Shown piece after piece: positions 56,180 to 64,000 of a stretch of 64,000 nucleotides of DNA. Origin of the DNA: Isoetes taiwanensis (Eukaryota > Streptophyta > Lycopodiopsida > Isoetales > Isoetaceae); contig JAJEKV010000028.1 in assembly GCA_021234155.1 (NCBI GenBank), forward strand, positions 4,114,567 to 4,178,566. Direction: 5' to 3'. Under the pieces are notes generated by a model. It searched no databases, was not told where the DNA came from, and saw only the letters and a list, made by a program, of their open reading frames with translations. The position numbers were made by a program, and so were the translations under genes. Each line of letters opens with the position of its first letter. Position 1 is the stretch's first letter.

Positions 56180-57660
56180 CACAGAGCATCTCCAAACAAC
56201 CTCTTCCCCTCGTAATTCTGCGACATGGTTGGGCTCTTGTGCCACTATTCACTGGGACCAATCACAACCCCAAGTCCCGGCGGTAGGTGTTGGATGGGCC
56301 GTGGATGCACAATTTATGGGTTTAAGGGACAAGATGGGTGCGAATCAACCATCGTGATTACGGGGCCCGATGCCCGCAAACGAGGATAGCTACCTTGGTC
56401 CAAGAAGCCTGATTGACTACCGTTGGCGGCCAGCCCGAATCAACCATCGTGATCCGTGCAAAGCGCGTCGGGGATACATGTTGGCCCTAGCGACCGAGAT
56501 CGCCCGTTCGCTGGAGGCCGCCCGCCATCGGTGATTCCGCGGTGGCCGGCCGGGGCGACATCATCGTCGCGATCATGGATTCCCGGGCCTGCGAGGCTGC
56601 CCACTAATGGAATCTCCCTCGGCATGTAAGGAATCCCGGAGCCACATATTTCTACTGCTCCCGTAGTGTGGATACTTGGTCCGAATCCACGAGCCCGTGA
56701 TTCCCGGCGTACCCTTGATAAGGCGGAGAATCTTGTGCCCCACGGTCTGCTGCCACGGTGCTACGGTGCTCTACCCCCGAACCCATGAGGCTGGGATCCC
56801 GCCGGAAGGTGGTGCGGGGGAGGGATACCATGCCACGGAAAAGTTGTGGAGAGATCCCGGATCATGGGCACCGCACCGACGGCGGAGATGCCCAAACCGC
56901 TGGCCGATGATCCGGACCGTCACAGTCATTCCCCGGCCCGATTATCCGGCACGGACGACAACGACGCCGCGTCGTCCGGTGTTCGATTCGGTGGCACCAC
57001 CCGCGACCTAAATCAATTTCGAATATCACCTACGAAAGGCCTCTCCTCCCCAATTCCCAAATTAATGCCTGAGAAAATTCCCCGGAGGGGTGCAAATCGA
57101 CGGCCGAGATCCGGGCAGCAGTTGCGGCGGCGGCCGGATTGATCTCGGGTCGCTTGGATAGATTAATTGAGGCTGCCACAAATGGACTGGCGCAAACGGA
57201 CCACAACCAAGAATGGGCCGAGGATCCTGGACCGGTTTATTTTGTTCGGAAATCTACCAATTCGGGGTATAATTATCTTGACCCAAAAAAAAGATCTCGT
57301 CCACGTTAACTGCACAGTTAATGGGTTACTGCGTAGTTTGGGGCCAATTTTCAGCCGGATTGGAGCTTGCTTATTGCAGGGGCGCTCGCCCTGCTTCTTT
57401 CTCCGCTGCTATCGAATCCTCTGCTCCAGCCGATTTCGACCAACCGAGAACAGACCCATCCGATTCCGTGGAGGATCGGCCGAGAAAAATCCATGCAAAG
57501 TTTGCCCTGATTTTCCCTATAAGGGGCATGATTTTTGCGCAGTTACTGCGTAGTAAGCCGTACTTACTGTGTGATCCCGTCGGGATCACACCCCTGGGGA
57601 TCCCACCCCCGGATCACACGTCCGAGATCCCCAAGACCAGAGTAAATATATGACCAGGGT
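56180..57660. other. GC- and CpG-rich block without a recognised gene
   Basis: Marked rise in GC and CpG, strongest at 56420-57150, against AT-rich flanks. GAATCAACCATCGTGAT occurs twice (56343 and 56434). Palindromic GATCCCGTCGGGATC lies near 57574, followed by CCCCTGGGGATCCCACCCCC. ORFs on both strands (for example 56676-57011 and 57167-57653) look like open frames permitted by high GC and show no motif. Confidence 0.45.
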
Positions 57661-57895
57661 AAATATATCCTTCCCCCTCGTGAGAGGGTTGCCGAGTTGG
57701 CAACTCAAAAATATAAATTTAGGAGATAAAAAATAAATAATACAAAATAAAATGCCTCAATCTGTCATCTGTCTTGTCTACTGAAACTGGAGTGCATAGT
57801 ATAGTGTTCTGTCACCTGTCTTGTCATTGGATTCATAGCAGCAGCAGCATGCAGATGGTAAAATCTAGCATTCAGATTTACGTGCAACTTGGGCT

Positions 57896-59432
57896 ATGGC
57901 AAAATCGGAGTGCTCATCTACTGAAATCGGAGCAGGGGACAGAATTTCTGTGTATTGGGATGGCGACCAAGTGTGGTACAAAGGAGAAGTGCTGGCCTAT
58001 GACCCATTATCTTGTACATGCAATGTCTTATACGACGATGGCGAACGCGAGAGCTTAAATTTGAAGGAAGTGCAGTTTGAAGTTTATAAGACGCATAAAT
58101 TCAGCGTCATACAAAAGAAGAAGCGCCCTAAAAGTGAGACTTTTGAAAAAGAAGAAGAAGATGATGATGATGATGCAGACGACTCTGTTGCTTCCATTGC
58201 ATATCTTCTAACGGACATAGGTAACTTTCTTTATCCTTGAATGCTCGCATTTTCACATTTTTCCTTTATATGATTTTGGCCTTGAAAATTTTCGACTATG
58301 CTCTTACGCAACATAAGTTATTTTTCTTTCTTTCCTCCTTCTTGTAGTCATGAGACAGTATTCATGTAAGTTAAGCTGGTCTTCTTTGCTTCTCTGTTCA
58401 AGTGACATGAAAATACCCTAGAAGCTTGTATACATTTGTTTCTTTGGTTGCTATAAGCATGTTGATCAACATATTCCCTTTCTTTGAGTTAAAAACTTCC
58501 TTTGTCTATGCAGTTCACAATTTGACCTGTGACAAGTTCTCTTAAGACCAAGCTGCTTGCACTTTTTACCTATTTCCATGTATAATTAGTTTGATTGTAT
58601 TTTGTCTTATACTTGAGAACCTTTCTTCTTATCTTTGTGCCACTGGCGTTTTCTTTCTTGAGATGATGCATTAGAAACACGTCAAGCTGGAACTACAGCT
58701 GTTACGCCTAGTTGTGCTCAACACTTGATTCTGTTGTCCTTTCATAGCTTTATGATTATGCAAGATAAAAGGGGCAAGCTGTCTGTATCTGTAGAGGACA
58801 GACTTCCAACAAGAGCTGTGCTAAACAGTTGGCAGCCATGGTGGGAAGAATGGCAGAAGAGGGTTTCCTTTGCGGTGGAGAACAGAAGCATCGAGTTAAT
58901 ATCAATGGTGGCACTTGAACTGTCATGTCAAGTAAAATCCATTGTGACCACTGATTGGTGGTGGTTTGAGGTACCTACCTACCACTTCCTTCCCAAATTG
59001 TTTCCTTTCAATTCTGCATTCTATCAAAAATATCACACTTTATTCTTGTAACTTCTGCATTTTATCAAAATATCATACTTATCCTTTCACACTAGGTGCA
59101 GACTTATTAAAGTAAATTCATGTCATGCAGAAACCAAGATGGCAACATAGTGTGTTCAATGCAGAAACTATTCCAGAGCTTGAGTTGCTGATTCTGGAGT
59201 TTCAAAACAAGGCTATCAATTGGGCGGCTGCGCGTGAATTGTTTGGTTTGTCCTTTTTTTGCTCCTTTGAATGTTTTCAAAATAACATGCTGATTGGCCT
59301 GAATTATGGCGTGTTCCTTTGACAGAAACTATAGCAAAAGCTCAAACAGTTACAGATAGTATAGCAAAACCACAAATAGCTGCAGATGGTATAGCAAAAC
59401 CTCAAACTGTTGAAAGTGGTAGGCGCAAGTGA
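57896..59432 (+). CDS. Small Tudor-like domain protein, four exons, intact
   Basis: Exons 57896-58220, 58765-58970, 59131-59245 and 59326-59432 join with canonical GT-AG sites and matching phases (1, 0, 1) to 250 codons ending in TGA. Residues ~13-65 form a Tudor-like barrel (GDRISVYWDGDQVWYKGEV, VLYDDGERESLNL) of the kind that reads methylated lysine or arginine. A basic then acidic stretch follows (KKKRPK … EKEEEDDDDDADD). Exons 2-3 carry a Trp-rich segment (LNSWQPWWEEWQKR, TTDWWWFEKPRW) and a helix (IPELELLILEFQNKAINWAA) that faintly recalls WHIM-type helices. Exon 4 is three imperfect D-x-IAKPQ repeats. I do not know the full architecture; a nuclear chromatin role is inference from the Tudor-like fold. 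Confidence 0.8.
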
Positions 59433-62400
59433 AGTTTGAAAAGGTATTTACAGGTGAATTTTTGGGAAGTACTACTATTGGCATGTCCTATTGAGAATGA
59501 GCATAATATTAAGCCTTGGCATGTCACGGATTTTGGTCGGTAGTATATATCACATAAGGAAATGCGGTGTATGTATACTTACCAAATATACAAAAGCATG
59601 TGTTACATGATTAATAGATTTTTTTGGGGACTGTCCCTAAGGTTGACCAAGTCTACAAAGCAAATAGCATGACATTTTCTTCCTATGATAAAAAGAATAA
59701 TGCTTCAACAACGAATAATTGATAAGAGAAGCGAAACATGCTGCATACATCTTAATAGGGATGGTCTTAATAGGAGATGAGGAAAAGGTTGTTATCCGTT
59801 GCAATTGAAAAGACAATTCTATAAAGCCAATAACCCAAATGCAACATGCATCGTGTATTATATTATATGAGTTAAATATTAATTGTGTAGATGGCACATC
59901 TATCTTTATTGAGGTTGGGATTCTAGACAAGTATGCATTGGTTATATAGTGTTTATAGTATTTAAGGATGGTATAAAGTTGATTGGTAGTTTATCAAATT
60001 TTGTATAAAAAGCCTGAAAGTCCAAAGTCAGCGTTGCCAATCAAAGTAATGTCAACTCAAAAAGAATCAAAGTAATGTCAACTCAAAAAGTCAAGGTAAT
60101 TTGAAAACTCAGAAGAGGTAAGCTAAGGCTAAAGCTAATGAAGTCAAGGTCAAAGGCAGAGCTAAATTCATGTTAAAGGCATGCTATATGTTAAAAGTCA
60201 AAGTCAATTTTGATTCGTGAATTCAATGAATATTTCTTAGATTACCGCAAGATTCCCTTAGATATCTCAAGATTCTTTCATGATTTTGTTGGGCTCTCCA
60301 AGATTCACTCAAGATTCCCCTACATTTCATAAGATTTTATAAAGACACCTCTAGATTTTCTTAAAGTTCTCTTAATTCCTATAAAGATTTTAGATTCCTT
60401 CAAGATTAAATAAAGCTTCTTTTAGATTCCTTTAAGACTCTCCAATGTTAGCATAAAGGGGTTGATTTTGTTCTTAAATGATTGCTTACAATAGAATTAA
60501 AAAAATCAAAGTTTCAAAAGTCAAAGTCTGCATTGCAGTGGGTAACTTAGATAATCGGCGTAAACTCGAAGAGTCAAGTTAAGGTAAAACATTCAACTCC
60601 ACTACAAAAGTCAAAGGTGTAGACTAGAAGTCATAATTTTGTAAGAGTGTCCATCTAGCAAATTCCATTTGGAAGCTTCTTGGAAAGCTCCTGAAGATAC
60701 TTTTTGTGGAAATTTTTGGATTCTGCAAGTTTCACTTAAAATTCACTAGATTCTTTGAGATTCTATGAAGATTTTTTGGATTCTCCAAGAAAAACATAAG
60801 ATTCCCCTAGATTCCTTAAAAATTCTATAAAGTTTCTCTTTGATTCCCTTAAGATTTTCCTAAATTAAGATTCTCGAGATTCCCCTCGACTCCTTGAAGA
60901 TTTTTCTAGTTTCTGCGGGATTTCCTTAAGATTCTTTTAAATTCTTCAAGATTTTTTAGATTTCCTTGAAATTCTCTCTAACACTAGAGTCGTCCTTTGA
61001 TGAACCCAATGGGTTAATTTTTTTCTTTTAAAATATACTATAGCTTCAAGAGGATGAATTCATCTAAGTCCTTGGACTATGTTGTTCTTTATGAGTGTAC
61101 ATCAGTGTGTGTCGAATACTTATGAACCCCTATTACCAGCTAGAATTTAAAGTTTTCGATTATTGTGTACTTCGGCACAAACTCTTCAATGTCTTTTACA
61201 AAAGCAAGCAGGTGGCTTCCAGCACATTTTAGTAAAAAATTTCTTTTCTTTTTTTTTTCTTTTTTTTTTTCCTTTTTTTTTTTGCGGATTGCCGGCACTT
61301 CTTTTCTAGTATTCGTTGTACCTCTCATAACAGAAATGGATCGTGAGTGGCAGATGGCAGATCTTGAGAGCCAACAAGCACTTCTGTTTCTGTTCATCTT
61401 CAGCTTGGTGGAATCACAGTAGAGCATTGATCTATCGTTGCAGCACAACGGCGGATGCAGAGCTTGAAAAGTAAAAAACAAATTAGGATGAGCAATTCCG
61501 AATGCATACTATGAGATTTGATAAGTGACGGAGCAGTTTGCTTCCAACCTGTGAGCTCGAAGTTTGGATAGTGTTGCCAGGTCTCATGTCTTTTATCAAA
61601 CAAATTCTTGTATTATATTCAAATCCGGCATTACTTACTTGCAACCTTGCTTTTGGGCATTTTAACCCTCTTCATCTCTGTTGTGATCTTGAATAAAAAT
61701 CTCTTGCAAAATGGCATTTTTGCTCGTCTTCAATGATTTGCGTAAAATGCTCTTCTTTTATGTAAATGAGTTGCCATTTTTTGGCCGATCGTTTGCTGCC
61801 CATTTGCTTTAGACCCTTCCAAAAGGAGTTACATCTATCATTGGTGATTTTAAGCTTGGAGAAAAAATATTTGGCTGTAAAATTGGTTGTGGCGGGCTTC
61901 TGAATCCATCAAAGCCATTATGCTTTCAGTCACGCTCACTATGGCGGTTGCGGACACAACTTTGAAGGCGAACCATTTACCAGATTCGCCAAAACAAACA
62001 GAAGGATTTGACTAGTACTCAGCAAGGAGGGGATTTTGTTATTAGGGTCACTGTTTGTAATTGAAATAAAAGTCCATTCACATGTACTCGTCAACAGGAA
62101 GCATTTCCTGTTGATATGAAGCTAATTTCAGCACAGGGGTCACATGAAGCCGTCGACAGCTTTGGGCCTTCTTCCTTCTTTCTTGCAGGAGGAATTCAAA
62201 ATTTCTGATATCGATGAAGAACTCTGAGCCACGTGTTAAGATTGAATGGATTACCATCAATATGACTCCATTCAACCGAGAGTAGGAGCAGGCAGAAACA
62301 ATCCTTGTCAACTGGACTCGATTCCTATCATTTTGCTGCATATGACCCTTCAGTTTTCCATGATTGACAGGGAAGAATCGCTATCAATAGCTACATGTGA

Positions 62401-63245
62401 CCAGATCCTAAAGGGAATAGAGATGTGAGTGTTATTTACACCACTTATTACTTCGACTAAGTATGTAAGGATTTATGCATGGGCCTCATTGTTTCTAAGT
62501 TCATTCTAAGGGCATAACAATAGAACGTAGATTTCATTAGTCATCGCAATTTCATCCAAACAACCAAGTTCCTAACTCAATACATAGCTGGATGTTAATG
62601 CCCCTTGGTCGACAACATTTGCATGCCATAGAGTGATCCATAGAAACATCAACTGGGGTGCCTTAGAAATTACCTCCATGGAGGGCTTTATTTCTAGACA
62701 GATCAATAATTGGGTTAAGTTGATGCCTCGCCCAATTGAATGAGCAGCTGCTTTGGTAACTTCGATATAGAGATCAAACCACAACGAGAGGGTTAGAATT
62801 CATAAATTTGAGGTCCAGCTTTTTATGGCCTTATGTTTTGACCTATATCTGGATGAGGCAAACTATGGGCTTGCACAACAAGCCTACTCGTGCCCCAACA
62901 ATTAGCATAGAAAACATTATAGCTAATATAGAGAAGAATTAATTTGAATGTATCTAATTAATGCCAATAGCTTCTTTAGCAATCGCGCAAACTGGAACAA
63001 ATTTCGAATGTCCATATATATGTTAGGCCTAACTAACACAATTCAAACTAATAAGTGAGTCAGATGGAAAAAGAAATGTTCGTGGCGGCATAAATTTCTT
63101 GTAGTGTTATATTATATTATCTTATATTTAGGTTAGGTTAGGAGCTTTGGCAATTATTTTTCCCTTCTATTTAAATACTAGCTCCTTCGTTCCACAATAA
63201 TGAAAACTCTTATTCTAAGATTTTCCTCTTTTGGCTACTCTTCAA
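59433..63245. other. Region without a supported gene
   Basis: AT-rich. Contains the GTCAAAG- and AGATTC-type degenerate repeats at 60.0-61.0 kb and a long T-run region at 61238-61283. Short ORFs only. Confidence 0.45.
60010..60985. repeat. Degenerate GTCAAAG and AAGATTCC short-period repeats
   Basis: About 60010-60200 has many spaced AAGTCAA/GTCAAAG motifs. Two blocks (about 60230-60440 and 60715-60985) consist largely of variants of AAGATTCCTTTAGATTC. Nothing coding is visible. Confidence 0.7.
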
Positions 63246-63250
63246 ATTCC

Positions 63251-63580
63251 ATGGAAGAGGAAGACGAGAAAGAAAGAACGGTTGCGTGGTTCTTGACAGG
63301 GCTTAAGGTACATTCTTCCATATCCAAGTTCTTGTCTTCAATTTTCTTATTTTGACTTTTATCTCTATGCATCTATTATGTGCATATGTTTTTGATACAC
63401 GGATTATTATATTTCTGAATATGTTTTCTGAATAGTGTTAAAGAGGCAAAAAAGCATTGTCTTCATATTTTGATAAAATTCTAAAGCAAATGCCTGCTTT
63501 TTTACTCCAGGATCTTTTGGTAAAGATGATTGTAGGAGGAGTCACAAACAGGAACCAGGCCAACCTTTGTTGCTTCATCT
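63251..63580 (+). CDS. Possible short two-exon frame, weak
   Basis: ATG at about 63254 opens MEEEDEKERTVAWFLTGLK, followed by a GT donor. After an AG near 63510 the frame would continue DLLVKMIVGGVTNRNQ to a stop near 63580. It would encode only about 42 residues with no known motif, so it is a guess based on splice-like sites and the acidic start. Confidence 0.15.
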
Positions 63581-63636
63581 AAAACTTGTTTCTCTTTTCT
63601 TTTCTTAAAAAAAATTGTACTCTCTGGCTCTAAAAT

Positions 63637-64000
63637 CTTATTGGGTTGCCCCTAAGGGGCAAACCCTCGTTCATGTGGGTTTGTGGCATATTCTAAATAT
63701 ATGCCAGTATATGCTTAGAATATGACAATGACTGCTCTAAACCCATTATTAGCTGTAAACTGTCGGTCATTTACGTTGTTGGGCAGCCACTCTTGAAAAC
63801 GGGCTAACCGGAGAGGTCTGCACTGCGCAACCAGCCATAACAGTGTGGGATTCAGTATCTGGCCTTCCCATCTCCCATCTGAAGCCCTGCACCTCTTTTG
63901 GAATTCGCTAGCTTGGATCCCACTTTGTTGCAGCGTCGCAAATCAATTATTCTGGAAGCGGTGCCATATTGTTCTCCTGGTAGCTTCTATATTCTTATTC
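63637..64000 (+). repeat. Dispersed repeat, copy B (runs off window)
   Basis: Opposite orientation to copy A at 31120-31420. Both begin with TTGGGTTGCCCCTAAGG and a GGGCAAACCCTCGTT box and share the TATGC-rich and GTAAACTG-CGGTCA segments. It continues past the end of the window. Confidence 0.65.

Noticed and set aside
57167-57653. Overlapping ORFs of 110-128 codons in the GC-rich block
   Set aside because: High GC lowers stop frequency; no motif, no splice support, and both strands are equally open.
61850-62030. Wall-associated-kinase-type Cys-rich segment (GGCGHNFEGEPF)
   Set aside because: Only one short cysteine pattern across a frame change; too little to distinguish from chance.

Overview
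This is nuclear DNA of a land plant. It has intron-rich genes with GT-AG introns in recognisable plant families (sucrose-phosphate synthase, alpha-galactosidase, TMK-type receptor kinase, PPR protein, parvulin), set in a large load of plant-type transposons. I cannot name the species. A large, repeat-rich non-seed vascular plant genome (fern or lycophyte) would fit, but this is only an impression. Most of the window is transposon or decayed gene. I found one gene model with no visible lesion, a four-exon Tudor-like gene at 57.9-59.4 kb.

Layout. 1-14.6 kb is one minus-strand LTR retrotransposon with very long LTRs (about 5 kb; the left one runs off the window) and a roughly 5 kb interior without recognisable gag-pol, so it resembles a LARD. 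14.6-17.7 kb holds two 5'-truncated LINEs with clear target-site duplications. 17.85 kb has a (TAGAA)25 microsatellite and 19.3-20.3 kb a decayed PPR gene. 21.3-26.0 kb is a tandem array of seven ~420-bp units, each with tRNA-like A and B boxes, interrupted by a Helitron-like insertion and a 1.34-kb LINE.

27.0-30.5 kb (minus) holds a receptor-kinase scrap and a multi-exon sucrose-phosphate synthase pseudogene. 33.9-36.4 kb (plus) is a 15-exon GH27 alpha-galactosidase with intact ends but damaged central exons. Tail to tail with it lie the last two exons of a parvulin prolyl isomerase (36.8-37.3 kb, minus). 37.3-45.5 kb has no gene I can support, but contains several tandem repeats, including a palindromic family at 42.4-42.9 kb and a CpG-rich degenerate repeat at 45.0-45.45 kb.

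45.7-48.75 kb is the longest LINE copy (endonuclease, reverse transcriptase, zinc-binding tail). 48.75-51 kb is tandem repeats and microsatellites. 51.4-55.6 kb is a MULE-type SWIM transposase region. 56.2-57.6 kb is GC-rich. 57.9-59.4 kb is the Tudor gene. 59.4-64 kb is mostly low-complexity, ending in a second copy of a repeat also present at 31.1-31.4 kb.

The genes do not form a pathway. Sucrose-phosphate synthase and alpha-galactosidase both belong to carbohydrate metabolism, but both copies are damaged and I infer no functional link. The recurring theme is nested insertion and decay, with one caution: the lesions in the long terminal repeats and in alpha-galactosidase often sit at CG or CNG sites, so part of the apparent decay could be sequence error in methylated DNA.
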